Below the pieces are notes generated by a model, which worked only from the letters and a program-made list of their open reading frames with translations, ran no database searches and was not told the DNA's origin. From Streptomyces sp. P3 (GTDB lineage Bacteria; Actinomycetota; Actinomycetes; Streptomycetales; Streptomycetaceae), in contig JAFEKX020000001.1 of assembly GCA_016893485.2 (NCBI GenBank), positions 5,845,501 through 5,909,500 of the forward strand: a DNA stretch of 64,000 nt, given 5' to 3'. Below are positions 9,398-18,675 of this stretch, one piece after another. The position numbers were made by a program, and so were the translations under genes. How positions within the stretch are numbered: the first letter of the stretch is position 1; every line of letters begins with the position of its first letter.

Positions 9398-10799
9398 GTG
9401 ACAGACCAGCCGCACCCCCACCACCCCGCCCCCGAACTCTTCACCTGGGAGTTCGCCACCAACCCCTACCCGCCTACGCCTGGCTCCGTGAGCACGAGCC
9501 GGTGCACAGGACGCGGTTGCCCAGTGGGGTGGAGGCCTGGCTGGTCACTCGGTACGCCGATGCCAAGCAGGCGCTCGCCGACCCGCGGCTCTCCAAGAAC
9601 CCCGCGCATCATGACGAACCGGCGCACGCGAAGGGCAAGACCGGTATCCCCGGGGAGCGCAAGGCCGAGTTGATGACGCATCTGCTGAACATCGACCCGC
9701 CGGACCACACGCGGTTGCGGCGGCTGGTCAGCAAGGCGTTCACACCCCGGCGGGTGGCCGAATTCGCGCCCCGGGTGCAGGAGTTGACGAACGACCTGAT
9801 CGACCGGTTTGCCGCGGAGGGCTCCGCCGATCTCATCCACGACTTCGCGTTCCCGCTCCCCATCTACGCCATCTGCGATCTCCTCGGCGTCCCCCGCGAG
9901 GACCAGGACGACTTCCGCGACTGGGCGGGCATGATGATCCGTCACGGCGGTGGGCCGCGCGGCGGAGTCGCCCGCTCGGTCAAGAAGATGCGCGCCTACC
10001 TCGCCGACCTCATCCACCGCAAGCGCGAGGCACTCTCCGACGCCCCTGACCTGCTCCCCGGCGGAAACCCAACCGGCACCCCCAGCGCCACCTCCCCTCC
10101 GCCCCGACCGAAGACCTCCTCTCCGGCCTCATCCGCGCCTCCGACCAGGGCGAGCACCTCACCGAGAACGAGGCCGCGGCGATGGCCTTCATCCTGCTGT
10201 TCGCCGGGTTCGAGACGACCGTCAATCTCATCGGCAACGGCACGTACGCCCTCCTCACCCACCCCGAGCAGCGTGCCCGCCTGGAGAAGTCCCTGGCCGC
10301 TGGGGAGCACGGCCTTCTCGAGACCGGCGTAGAGGAACTCCTGCGCTACGACGGCCCAGTGGAGTTGGCCACCTGGCGATTCGCCACACAGCCCCTCAGC
10401 CTCGGCGGGAAGGACATCGCGGCCGGCGACCCCGTGCTGGTCGTGCTCGCCGCCGCGGACCGTGATCCGGAGCGGTTCGCCGACCCGGACGTCCTCGACC
10501 TCGGACGGCGTGACAATCAACACCTCGGTTACGGCCACGGGATCCACTACTGCCTCGGCGCCCCGCTCGCCCGCCTGGAGGGCCAGACCGCGCTGGCCAC
10601 CCTCCTCACCCGCCTCCCCGACCTCCAACTCGCCGGAGACCCGGCCGACTTGCGCTGGCGCGGCGGCCTCATCATGCGCGGACTGCGCACCCTGCCAGTG
10701 GAGTTCACCCCGGAACGCGCCGCCGACGGCCCCGGCGTGCCGCTGAAGGTCGGCCGCCCGTCCCCTCAACCGTCATCCCGCCCCCAAACCCGAAAGTGA
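9398..10799 (+). CDS. cytochrome P450 (CYP107 family-like)
   Basis: Seen: GTG 9398 lies six bases after a TACCGT -10 box, probably leaderless. Motifs are AGFETT in the I helix (oxygen activation), VEELLRYDGP (ExxR), and GHGIHYCLGAPLARLE (heme loop with the Cys ligand). Total length is about 467 residues after repair, slightly long for a class I bacterial P450 because of a Pro-rich tail. In this gene neighbourhood S. coelicolor carries CYP107U1, which I recall being linked to sporulation; the substrate is unknown. Electrons would come from separate ferredoxin/reductase genes, none of which is nearby. Frame losses lie near 9477 (C run) and near 10090-10110 (C run). Confidence 0.9.
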
Positions 10800-10845
10800 C
10801 ACTTCTTCAACTCTGTGATCTTCACGTGATCTCCGTGGCATTAAC

Positions 10846-10875
10846 TTGTGACAAGTGATCGACTGTGGATACGTT
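10846..10875 (+). promoter_or_regulatory. promoter of rpfC
   Basis: A -35 TTGTGA (10846-10851) and -10 TACGTT (10870-10875) are separated by 18 bp, placing transcription start about 72 bases before the ATG. An 8-of-9 DnaA-box-like TGTGGATAC overlaps the -10. No riboswitch is recognisable in this short leader, unlike the neighbouring rpfA. Confidence 0.5.
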
Positions 10876-10953
10876 CACCTACCAGCGCGGCGACCCGTAC
10901 GACCTCAACCCCCTCCGCCGCGCGGTCCCCGCCGTCACGCGAAAGGCCTCCGC

Positions 10954-11948
10954 ATGCTCTCCGGGAACGGTCGTCACCGTCGCCCCCGTCAGGCTCCCGC
11001 TCTCCTTGTCGCGGCCGGGGTGACCGGCTCCGCCATCGCGATCCCGCTGCTCGGCGCCGCCTCCGCGAACGCCGCCGACGGCACCACCTGGGACAAGGTG
11101 GCCAACTGCGAGAGCGGCGGCTCCTGGAGCGAGAACAGCGGCAACGCCTACTACGGCGGTCTGCAGATGTCCCTGGACGACTGGGACAAGTACGGCGGCC
11201 TCGACTACGCCCCGAGCCCCGACCTGGCCAGCCGCTCCCAGCAGATAGCCGTCGCCGAGAAGATCCTCGACGCCGAGGGCACCACCCCGTGGCTCACCTG
11301 CGCGCTGCTCTCCGGCCTCACCACGACCTCGGGTTCGACGGACGTCGACACCGGCGTCGCGAGTGACTCCCCGTCGGCCGGTGCGACGGACTCCACCGGC
11401 TCCTCCGACTCCTCCGGCTCCTCGGACACTTCCGCCTCGTCCGGGTTGTCCGACTCCGGCACTACGGATTCGTCGTCGTCCGGTTCGTCCGACTCCTCGG
11501 TGAGCCCCTCGCCCACCGCGACGGACAACTCGGCCAACTCCACGAAGTCCGACAAGTCCACCACTCCTTCGAAGAGCGGCGACTCGGTCGCGGCCTCTCC
11601 GAAACTCTACGAATCGGACAACTCGACCCAGGCGGTGGGTAAGTCGAGCCTCGTCGACACCGGCGCACTCGATGACGCGAGCGTCGCGGGCGACACCAGC
11701 GGTGTGAGCGGTGCGAGCGAGCAGCAGAGCGTCGGGAAGCACCGCGGGGCGAGTGCCGAGCAGAGCGTGGCGCCGCAGACGTACACCGTCCGCGCCGGCG
11801 ACTCCCTCGCGTCCATCGCCGACTCCTTGGCTTCGACGGCGGATGGCGTGCGCTCTACGCCGAGAACAAAAAGGTGATAGGCGCCGATCCGACCCAGATC
11901 GCCGCCGGTCAGACGCTGGACGTCGGGACGGAAACGGGCGGAAAGTAG
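10954..11948 (+). CDS. rpfC: resuscitation-promoting factor with C-terminal LysM (RpfC-like)
   Basis: Seen: ATG 10954 lies behind GAAAGG. The signal peptide (ALLVAAGVTGSAIAIPLLG) is cleaved near ANAADG. The Rpf catalytic domain spans residues about 45-120 (WDKVANCESGGSW, with the lysozyme-like Glu after Cys, then NAYYGGLQMSLDDW). A roughly 170-residue linker is very rich in Ser/Asp/Thr. A C-terminal LysM (YTVRAGDSLASIAD, WRALYAENKKVIG, IAAGQTLDVG) binds peptidoglycan. The enzyme is a muralytic transglycosylase acting in germination and growth. One C is missing near 11827, inside the LysM. It is the first of two rpf genes in tandem. The symbol follows the S. coelicolor gene order as I recall it. 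Confidence 0.85.
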
Positions 11949-12038
11949 CAGGAAAACAGCGGGAGTTCACGTCACGCTTCGCGCTGAATGTCCGGTTTGG
12001 TGAAAGTGTGGGATGAGTCTCAGAAGCCCTGATCGTCT

Positions 12039-12068
12039 TTGAATTCCCGCGGATTCTCTGTCTACGGT
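12039..12068 (+). promoter_or_regulatory. promoter of rpfA
   Basis: A -35 TTGAAT (12039-12044) and -10 TACGGT (12063-12068) lie 18 bp apart. Transcription would begin near 12075, giving a leader of about 240 bases that contains the c-di-AMP riboswitch. Confidence 0.55.
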
Positions 12069-12074
12069 CAAGGC

Positions 12075-12300
12075 CGCTCGTCACCACGAGCCCCGGCTGC
12101 CGCACACGCCGAGTCCTGCCAGCGGCCTCCGGGAACAGTCGTCGCGTCAAGCGCCGTAGGCAGGAGCGGGGGACCCAAGGTAAGTGCCGGGCCCGGCAGT
12201 TGATGCCGGGTGCGGCTTGGGTGAAGTCGTGCGCCGAGAGGCGCACGGCCGGGCAACTCACACGGCCCGAACCCGACAGCTCACCTCGCAGGCGTCGGTG
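12075..12300 (+). ncRNA. ydaO/yuaA-type c-di-AMP riboswitch
   Basis: The leader of rpfA contains the conserved blocks of the ydaO class as found before Streptomyces cell-wall hydrolase genes. These are AGGAGCGGGGGACCCAAGG, the partner GCTTGGGTGAAGTCG, the hairpin GTGCGCC/GGCGCAC, CCGGGCAACTCACACGG, CGAACCCGACAGC and CCTCGCAGGCGTCGGTGAGG. ydaO riboswitches bind c-di-AMP and turn expression off. The final segment leads directly into the ribosome site at 12299-12306. Ends are approximate. Control of S. coelicolor rpfA by this class is established. Confidence 0.9.
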
Positions 12301-12312
12301 AGGGGATCTTCC

Positions 12313-13017
12313 ATGCTGCTTTCCGGCAAGGGCAAGCACCGCCGCCCGTCCAAGGCCACCCGCGTCGCCACGCTCGCCGGCGTCACCGGTGTCGCCATCG
12401 CCGCCCCGCTCATGGCGACGGGCAACGCCTCCGCCGCGACCGCCTCCGAGTGGGACGCGGTCGCCCAGTGCGAGTCCGGCGGCAACTGGTCCATCAACAC
12501 CGGCAACGGTTACTACGGCGGTATCCAGTTCTCCGCCTCGACCTGGGCCGCGTACGGCGGCACCGCCTACGCCTCCACCGCGAACCTCGCCTCCAAGTCC
12601 CAGCAGATAGCCATCGGCGAGAAGGTCCTCGCCGCCCAGGGCAAGGGCGCCTGGCCCACCTGCGGCACCGGCCTGTCGGGCGCCGCCTACTCCGGCGGCA
12701 GCTCCTCCAGCTCCAGCGGCTCCAACAGCGGCAACTCGTCGAGCAGCAGCAGCTCCACCAGCGAGCGCTCCAGCAGCGACACGACCGCCTCCCGCTCCGC
12801 CGAGCGTCCGGTCGCCAAGAAGACCGTCACCACCCCGACCGGCAAGAAGGTCAAGAAGGGTGACGGCGAGTACAAGGTCGTCAAGGGCGACAGCCTCAGC
12901 TCCATCGCCGAGAAGCACAAGGTGAAGGGCGGCTGGCAGCAGCTGTTCAAGCTGAACAAGGACATCATCGACGACGCCGACTTCATCTTCCCGGGCCAGC
13001 AGCTCCACCTGAAGTGA
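12313..13017 (+). CDS. rpfA: resuscitation-promoting factor RpfA with LysM
   Basis: Seen: an intact frame of 234 residues starts at ATG 12313, seven bases after GAGGGG. The signal peptide has the motif GKGKHRRPSKATR then a hydrophobic core, cut after ANASA-like ATGNASA. The Rpf domain follows at residues about 42-115 (WDAVAQCESGGNWSINTGNG, YYGGIQFSASTW), with the catalytic Glu after Cys. A Ser-rich linker leads to a C-terminal LysM (YKVVKGDSLSSIAEKHKV, QLFKLNKD, IFPGQQLHLK). It degrades peptidoglycan during germination and growth. Expression should depend on the c-di-AMP riboswitch in its leader and stop at a strong hairpin at 13110-13153. Confidence 0.95.
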   Translation: MLLSGKGKHRRPSKATRVATLAGVTGVAIAAPLMATGNASAATASEWDAVAQCESGGNWSINTGNGYYGGIQFSASTWAAYGGTAYASTANLASKSQQIAIGEKVLAAQGKGAWPTCGTGLSGAAYSGGSSSSSSGSNSGNSSSSSSSTSERSSSDTTASRSAERPVAKKTVTTPTGKKVKKGDGEYKVVKGDSLSSIAEKHKVKGGWQQLFKLNKDIIDDADFIFPGQQLHLK

Positions 13018-13351
13018 CCTACGCGGCTCGTAGCTGAACCACAGTCCCCTCATATCCGTGGTGTTCATCATGGAGACCCCGTGAGGGTCACCCCCGTCCC
13101 CCACGGGCTCCCCGCCCGGTGCGTGTTCCCCGTACGCACCGGGGCGGGGCTTTGTGCGTCCCGGGCCCGCCGCCCCGTCCCCGTGCCCGCCGGTTGCCGG
13201 GACTTTTTGTTCCGTTCGGAAACAATTTACTCTCGGTTCTGTCCATCAGGCGGCCGACCGGATGGCCAATCGCCCTGAGCCGGTTAGGCTCGTCTCGCAG
13301 AGCCGCTGCGGTGCTGCCGTAGCCGCGTCAGATCCCAAGAAGGAGATGCTC
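13018..13351 (+). other. rpfA-eno intergenic region
   Basis: This region holds the rpfA terminator and the eno promoter region. A TAGGCT -10 element near 13285-13290 precedes eno, with no convincing -35. The AT-rich segment around 13206-13235 (GACTTTTTGTTCCG) stands out in base composition but matches nothing I can name. Confidence 0.4.
13110..13153 (+). terminator. terminator of rpfA
   Basis: A hairpin pairs CCCGCCCGGTGCGT with ACGCACCGGGGCGGG around a short loop and is followed by CTTTGTG. It sits about 95 bases after the rpfA stop. Confidence 0.75.
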
Positions 13352-14630
13352 GTGCCGTCCATCGACGTCGTCGTAGCCCGGGAAATCCTGGACTCCCGAG
13401 GCAACCCCACGGTCGAGGTCGAGGTCGGCCTCGACGACGGCAGCACGGGTCGTGCCGCCGTTCCGTCCGGCGCCTCCACGGGTGCCTTCGAAGCCATCGA
13501 GCTGCGTGACGGTGACCCCAACCGCTACGGCGGCAAGGGTGTCGAGAAGGCCGTCCTCGCCGTCATCGAGCAGATCGGCCCGGAGCTCGTCGGCTACGAC
13601 GCCACCGAGCAGCGCCTGATCGACCAGGCCATGTTCGACCTGGACGCCACCGACAACAAGGGCTCGCTCGGCGCCAACGCCATCCTCGGCGTCTCCCTCG
13701 CCGTCGCGCACGCCGCGTCCGAGGCCAGCGACCTCCCCCTCTTCCGCTACCTGGGCGGTCCGAACGCGCACCTGCTGCCCGTTCCGATGATGAACATCCT
13801 GAACGGCGGCTCGCACGCCGACTCCAACGTGGACATCCAGGAGTTCATGATCGCCCCGATCGGCGCGGAGTCCTTCTCCGAGGCGCTGCGCTGGGGCGCC
13901 GAGGTCTACCACACCCTCAAGAAGGTGCTGAAGACCAAGGGCCTGTCCACCGGCCTCGGTGACGAGGGCGGCTTCGCCCCGAACCTGGAGTCCAACCGCG
14001 CCGCCCTCGACCTCATCATCGAGGCCATCAAGCAGGCCGGTTACATCCCCGGCGAGCAGATCGCGCTCGCGCTCGACGTCGCCGCGTCCGAGTTCTACAA
14101 GGACGGCAAGTACGAGTTCGAGGGCAAGTCCCGCTCGGCCGCCGAGATGACCGAGTACTACGAGGAGCCGTCTCCGCGTACCCGCTCGTCTCCATCGAGG
14201 ACCCGCTGTACGAGGACGACTGGGCCGGCTGGAAGGTCATCACCGACCGCATCGGCGAGAAGGTCCAGATCGTCGGCGACGACCTCTTCGTCACCAACCC
14301 CGAGCGCCTCGCCCGCGGCATCGAGGAGGGCACCGCCAACGCTCTGCTCGTCAAGGTGAACCAGATCGGCTCGCTGACCGAGACCCTGGACGCCGTCGAG
14401 ATGGCCCAGCGCAACGGCTTCAAGTGCATGATGTCCCACCGCTCCGGCGAGACCGAGGACGTCACCATCGCCGACCTCGCCGTCGCGGTGAACTGCGGCC
14501 AGATCAAGACCGGCGCCCCGGCCCGCTCGGACCGCGTCGCCAAGTACAACCAGCTGCTCCGCATCGAGGAGATCCTCGACGACGCCGCCGAGTACGCGGG
14601 CCGTTCGGCATTCCCCGCTTCAAGGGCTGA
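13352..14630 (+). CDS. eno: enolase
   Basis: Seen: GTG 13352 (PSIDVVVAREILDSRGNPTVE) lies six bases after AAGGAG. ATG 13346 abuts the ribosome site and is less likely. The protein is a standard bacterial enolase of about 426 residues. It has SGASTGAFEAIELRD, the Mg-binding LALDVAASEFY and VSIEDPL/VGDDLF acidic residues, LLVKVNQIGSLTE with the catalytic Lys, and MMSHRSGETED. It converts 2-phosphoglycerate to phosphoenolpyruvate in the cytosol. Single-base losses lie near 14168 (after YYEE) and at the C run near 14612, four residues before the end. Since enolase is essential to glycolysis, these breaks are the clearest sign of assembly error. Confidence 0.97.
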
Positions 14631-14661
14631 GCCGTAAAGGGCTAAGCCTTAGCCAGTCGTA

Positions 14662-14706
14662 CGTACGTCCCCGCACCCGGTCCCGTACCGTGTGCGGGGA
14701 CGTACG
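14662..14706. terminator. eno downstream hairpin, perfect 15-bp stem
   Basis: CGTACGTCCCCGCAC (14662-14676) pairs perfectly with GTGCGGGGACGTACG (14692-14706) across a 15-base loop. It lies 32 bases after the enolase stop. No U tract follows, which is common for Streptomyces terminators; an RNA-stability element is an alternative. Confidence 0.65.
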
Positions 14707-14826
14707 CACGTGTGAAGGGGAGGCGGGACATGGCCGTGCTGTGCCTGCCCGGGGACAACCCCGGACCCCGGCGGAAAAGATCAGGGGATCAGACGTGACC
14801 GGCATGGCACAGCGAGGTGGACATCC

Positions 14827-15296
14827 GTGAGCAACCGGGACCGGTTCTCCACCGCGACCAGGCTCAAGCTGCTCGGCGAGCAGACGGCGGCCCGTGTCTA
14901 CCGTTCCCAGACCAAGCGGCAGGCCCGCCGCTCCCGGCTCACCGGCCGGGCGGCCCTCCTCGCCCTGGTTCTGTGCTCCCTGATCGTGGCGCTGGCGTAC
15001 CCGATAAGGCAGTACGTCTCCCAGCGCGCCGAGATCTCCGATCTGCAGCGGCAGCAGGACCAGGCCCGGCAGCGCGTCGAGCAGCTGCGCGACCTCAAGG
15101 CGCGCTGGCAGGACGACTCGTACGCGGAGCAGCAGATCCGGCAGCGGCTGCACTACGTGATGCCCGGGAGACCGGTTACATCGTGATCGACCCGGACGCG
15201 GCGAAGCAGTCGCGCGCCGAGCTGGGGGCGGCCGACCGTCCCTGGTACGCGAACGTGTGGGACGGCGTCGACAAGTCCGACGCGTCCGACCAGTGA
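14827..15296 (+). CDS. divIC: septum formation initiator, DivIC/FtsB family
   Basis: Seen: GTG 14827 with a GAGGTGG ribosome site. The cytosolic N-terminus (residues 1-45, rich in Arg/Gln) is followed by one membrane helix (ALLALVLCSLIVALAYPI). Next is a coiled coil (EISDLQRQQDQARQRVEQL), the hallmark RARWQDDSYAEQQIRQRLHYVMPGE, and a short outer tail GYIVIDP. This is the bitopic divisome protein that pairs with FtsL. One G is missing near 15168 (G run after MPG), so the last 42 residues are in another frame. It lies between eno and the DUF501 gene, the order conserved in actinobacteria. Confidence 0.92.
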
Positions 15297-15344
15297 GCAC
15301 CACCAGCGAGAACTGACCCATAGAAAGACGTCCTGAAGACAGTC

Positions 15345-15968
15345 ATGGAAACGCCCCCGCCGCCCACCCCGCGCACCGAGCCCACCGACGCCGACGTCGA
15401 GGCCTTCAAGCAGCAGCTCGGGCGTCCGCCGCGCGGGCTGCGCGCCATCGCGCACCGTTGCCCGTGCGGTCAGCCGGACGTGGTGGAGACGGCCCCCGCC
15501 TCCCCGACGGCACCCCCTTCCCGACGACGTACTACCTCACGTGCCCGCGCGCCGCCTCGGCGATCGGCACCCTAGAGGCGAACGGCGTGATGAAGGAGAT
15601 GACGGCCCGTCTGGAGACGGACCCCGAACTCGCCGCCGCGTACCGCGCCGCGCACGAGGACTACATCGCGCGCCGCGACGCCATCGAGGTCCTGGAGGGC
15701 TTCCCGAGCGCGGGCGGCATGCCGGACCGCGTGAAGTGCCTGCACGTCCTGGTGGGCCACTCCTGGCCGCGGGCCCGGGCGTCAACCCGCTCGGCGACGA
15801 GGCGATCGCGATGCTGCCGGAGTGGTGGGCCAAGGGGCCGTGCGTGAGAGTGCCGGGGTGCCGCCGGCCGGTGAGGGCCGGCAGACGGAGACGAACGAGG
15901 ACGGCTCGGGTTACTTCGCCTTCAAGCCCGTCGAGAAGGCCGCCGACGCGCAGGAGGACGACCAGTGA
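15345..15968 (+). CDS. DUF501 family protein
   Basis: Seen: ATG 15345. Conserved DUF501 blocks follow in order: DVEAFKQQLGRPPRGLRAIAHRCPCGQPDVVET, PDGTPFPTTYYLTCPRA, IGTLEANGVMKEM, YRAAHEDYIARRD, MPDRVKCLHVLVGHSL and GPGVNPLGDEAI. Cys residues in RCPCG and the KCLH(x)nH pattern hint at metal binding. The function is unknown. The gene always sits between divIC and ppx in actinobacteria, and its stop overlaps the ppx start (GTGA). Single-base losses lie near 15495 (C run), 15761 (C run) and 15847. Confidence 0.85.
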
Positions 15969-16926
15969 CCCGTGTCGCCGCCGTCGACTGCGGTACGAAC
16001 TCGATCCGCCTCCTCGTGGCCGACGTGGACCCGGCGACGGGTCACCTGGTCGACCTGGACCGGCGGATGACGATCGTCCGGCTCGGCCAGGGTGTGGACA
16101 AGACCGGGCGGCTGGCCCCCGAGGCGCTGGAGCGCACGTTCGCGGCCTGCCGTGACTACGCGGCAGTCATCAAGGAACTCGGCGCGGAACGCCTCCGCTT
16201 CGTCGCCACGTCGGCCTCCCGCGACGCCTCGAACCGCGACGACTTCGTCCGCGGGGTGATGGACATCCTCGGCGTCGAACCCGAGGTCGTCACCGGCGAC
16301 GAGGAGGCGGAGCTCTCCTTCACCGGCGCGACCAGGGAACTGACCGGCCGTGACGACCTCGCCAGGCCCTACCTGGTGGTGGACATCGGCGGCGGCTCGA
16401 CGGAGTTCGTGGTCGGCGACGACGCCGTCCGCGCGGGCCGTTCCGTGAACATCGGCTGCGTCCGCATGACCGAGCGCCACCTGGTCCGCGACGGCAAGGT
16501 CACCGACCCGCCCACCCCGGACCAGATCACGGCGATGCGCGCGGACATCGAGGCCGCCCTCGACCTCGCCGAGGAGACCGTCCCGCTCCGCGAGGCCCGC
16601 ACCCTGGTCGGCCTGGCCGGTTCGGTCACCACGGTCTCGGCCATCGCCCAGAACCTCCCCGCGTACGACACGGAGGCGATCCACCACTCCCGCGTCCCCT
16701 ACGACCGCGTCCGCGAGATCACGGAGTCCCTCCTCCGCTCCACCCACGCCGAACGCGCCGCCATCCCTCCATGCACCCCGGCCGCGTCGACGTCATCGGC
16801 GCGGGCGCCCTCGTACTCCTCGCGATCATGGAGCGGGTCGGGGCGAGCGAGGTCGTGGTGAGCGAGCACGACATCCTGGACGGGATCGCGTTCAAGGCGG
16901 CGGAAGAGGCCGGGGCGGGCAAGTAG
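15965..16926 (+). CDS. ppx: exopolyphosphatase / Ppx-GppA phosphatase
   Basis: Seen: GTG 15965 overlaps the DUF501 stop. An actin-like ATPase fold has phosphate-1 loop AVDCGTNSIRLLVAD, the catalytic Glu in GDEEAELSFTGA, phosphate-2 DIGGGSTEFV, and the later MHPGRVDVIGAGALVL. At about 320 residues it is the short actinobacterial form without the C-terminal HD domain. It hydrolyses terminal phosphate from polyphosphate or pppGpp. One C is missing near 16765, before MHPGR. It converges on the oxidoreductase gene with a 22-base gap. Confidence 0.93.
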
Positions 16927-16948
16927 CACGGCGGGGCGAGGCAGGGGG

Positions 16949-17949
16949 TCAGCGCCGGACGCGGACCACCAACTTGCCGGTGGCGCGGTCGTGTTCCATG
17001 TCGTCGTGGGCCCGCGCCACCTCCTCCAGGCCGTCGTAGACCCGGTCCACAGGGAAGACGAGTCGACCGGCGGCAACGGCGTCCAGGATCTCCTGGAAGG
17101 TCGCCGCAGGCAGGTCGCGGGCATCGCCGAAGTAGCCCGCGAGCCGCACGCCCCTCGGCAGGTACTCGTCGGGGCGAAGTCCCGCACCGTCCACTGGTGG
17201 GAGAGGCTGCCGCCGAAGCAGCCCGTGCCGTGGACGCGGACCGCGCGCAGGGTGTCGGGGAGGGTCGGGGTGCCGACGAGGTCGAGGGCGGTGTCGACAC
17301 CGTCCGGGTACAACTCCCGTACGGCGGGCGCCACTTCGCCGGTGTCGAGCAGCGGGTGGTCGACACCGTGCTCCTTCAGCGCGGCGAGGCGGTCGGGGCG
17401 GCGGGTGGTGGACAGCACCGTGGCACCGCGCCAGCGGGCCAGCGGCGGCGGCGGCGAGGCCCACGGAGGAGGTGCCGCCCCGGATCAGTACGGACTGCCC
17501 CGGTTGCAGATCCAGCCCGACGGTGAGCGAGCCGTACGCGGTCTGGACCATCTCCGGCAGCGCGCCCAGCACCTCCCAGGGCAGCTCGGTCTCCACGGGG
17601 ATCACCTGCGCCAGCGGCACCGACGTGTACTCCGCGTACCCGCCGTCGTAGGTCCGCCCCATGTCCCCATCATCGCGACGACCCTCTGCCCCCGCACCAG
17701 CCCACTCCCACCCGGCGCGGCGTCGACGGTCCCGGCGGCCTCGATTCCCGGCACCCGGGGAAAGCTCACACCCTCACTCACCCCAAGCCGCAGCTTCAAC
17801 TCCGACCGATTGACCCCGAACGCCTCGACCCGGATCCGCACCCACCCGTCCCGCTCGGCGGGCAACGGAAGCGTGATCAGCCGCAGGTTCTCCACGGGCC
17901 CGGGTGCGGACAGCTGGACGGCGCGCATGGTGATCGGCGAGGAGGTCAT
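16949..17949 (-). CDS. zinc-type alcohol dehydrogenase / quinone oxidoreductase
   Basis: Seen: ATG 17949 (MTSSPITMRAVQLSAPGPVENL) with a GAAGAAGG site. It is an MDR-family reductase of about 333 residues. The N-terminal GroES-like domain has VEAFGVNRSELKLR and FPRVPGIEAAGTV. The Rossmann part has VLIRGGTSSVGLAAA and then ATVLSTTRRPDRLAALKEHGVD, and the end is RATGKLVVRVRR. The zinc-binding residues of alcohol dehydrogenases are absent, which fits an NADPH:quinone reductase. Frame changes lie near 17668, 17440 and 17178. It appears monocistronic. Confidence 0.85.
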
Positions 17950-18245
17950 GGGCGTGCCTTCTTCCCAGGGGGAGGAGAACCCGGTCGGGCCTGCACAACA
18001 TGCGAGGCCCGCGGCTTCATTCCCGACTCGTCCTGGAATTACGGCCGTTGGCCTAGGTGCGGGTCAGGAGCGAGGGCGACCTCCCCGGCCCGGCCGAGCA
18101 TCGGGACGCCGACGCGCACCCGGGGGTCGAGGCGGGCGTGCGGGCGGTGCCAGTACACCCCGCTGAGAACCGTCCGTGCCATCCGCGGCCATCCTGGTGA
18201 AGTGCGCGGAGCAGCCGCCGCCCCGAGGCCCGGAGCCCCAAATTA

Positions 18246-18259
18246 TTACCGGCCAGTAG
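18246..18259. promoter_or_regulatory. TetR-type palindromic operator candidate
   Basis: TTACCGGCCAGTAG contains TACCGGCCAGTA, which differs from its own reverse complement at only two positions. It lies in an AT-rich patch unlike its surroundings. TTACY-GGCC-RGTAA sites are typical of TetR/FadR-like regulators in Streptomyces. The controlled gene is unclear. Confidence 0.4.
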
Positions 18260-18344
18260 TAAACTCCTGAGCAGCCCATATAACGTATGAGCGGAAGCAG
18301 GGGGCGCTCTCGGACCCGCTTCGGAACGTGTCCGCAAGAAAGTT

Positions 18345-18360
18345 CGTGAAGTTCTTCACA
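18345..18360. promoter_or_regulatory. Rex operator (ROP) upstream of ndh
   Basis: CGTGAAGTTCTTCACA matches the Rex operator consensus TGTGAANNNNTTCACA at all fixed positions but the first. Rex senses the NADH/NAD+ ratio and represses respiratory genes when NADH is low. Type II NADH dehydrogenase genes are known Rex targets in Streptomyces. The site lies about 315 bases before the ndh start. Confidence 0.75.
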
Positions 18361-18675
18361 AGGAATTCTGTCCAGTTGAGCGAGGAGACTGCCCCGGTTG
18401 GCCCTTCCGGGGTGTGGTGGGGGCTGGGAACGTGCTCGGCGGGGTGGTGCCGGGTGATTCGCGGGTGTTTCGGGAGGGTGTCGCGGAGGTGTGGTCCAGG
18501 GGTCCCGTGGGGTAGAGCGGCAGCTCACGCGGCCTTGACAACGGGGCGAACCGACCCGTGGTCCGGGGCCGGTGACGGGGCCTGGATCATGCGAGTCGCG
18601 GAGGATAACACAGCCCCGTGCAAGCTTGTGAAGGGGCGCACGAGCGACCCCAGGGGCAGGTGGATACTCGATGGC

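Larger units (their letters stand above)
17950..18675. other. 726-base gap upstream of ndh
   Basis: No convincing gene is seen. Near the oxidoreductase side, a minus-strand stretch (about 18049-18192) would encode 47 residues starting MARTVLSGVYWHR. It matches nothing I know and has no good ribosome site. The middle is unusually AT-rich (18238-18290) and contains a palindromic operator-like site (18246-18259). The ndh side holds a Rex-type operator (18345-18360). Around 18400-18520 the top strand is GGTGTGG-rich. Confidence 0.5.

Noticed and set aside
10879..13104. 741-codon minus-strand frame opposite the rpf genes
   Set aside because: It is antisense to two recognisable Rpf proteins and shows no conserved features.
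14730..14798. 22-codon frame MAVLCLPGDNPGPRRKRSGDQT between eno and divIC
   Set aside because: It has a GGGGAGGCGGGAC ribosome-like site but no conserved features; too short to support without comparison.
16093..16101. Single TTGTCCACA DnaA box in ppx
   Set aside because: It lies in coding sequence for GVDK and stands alone; a chance match is expected at about this rate in 64 kb.
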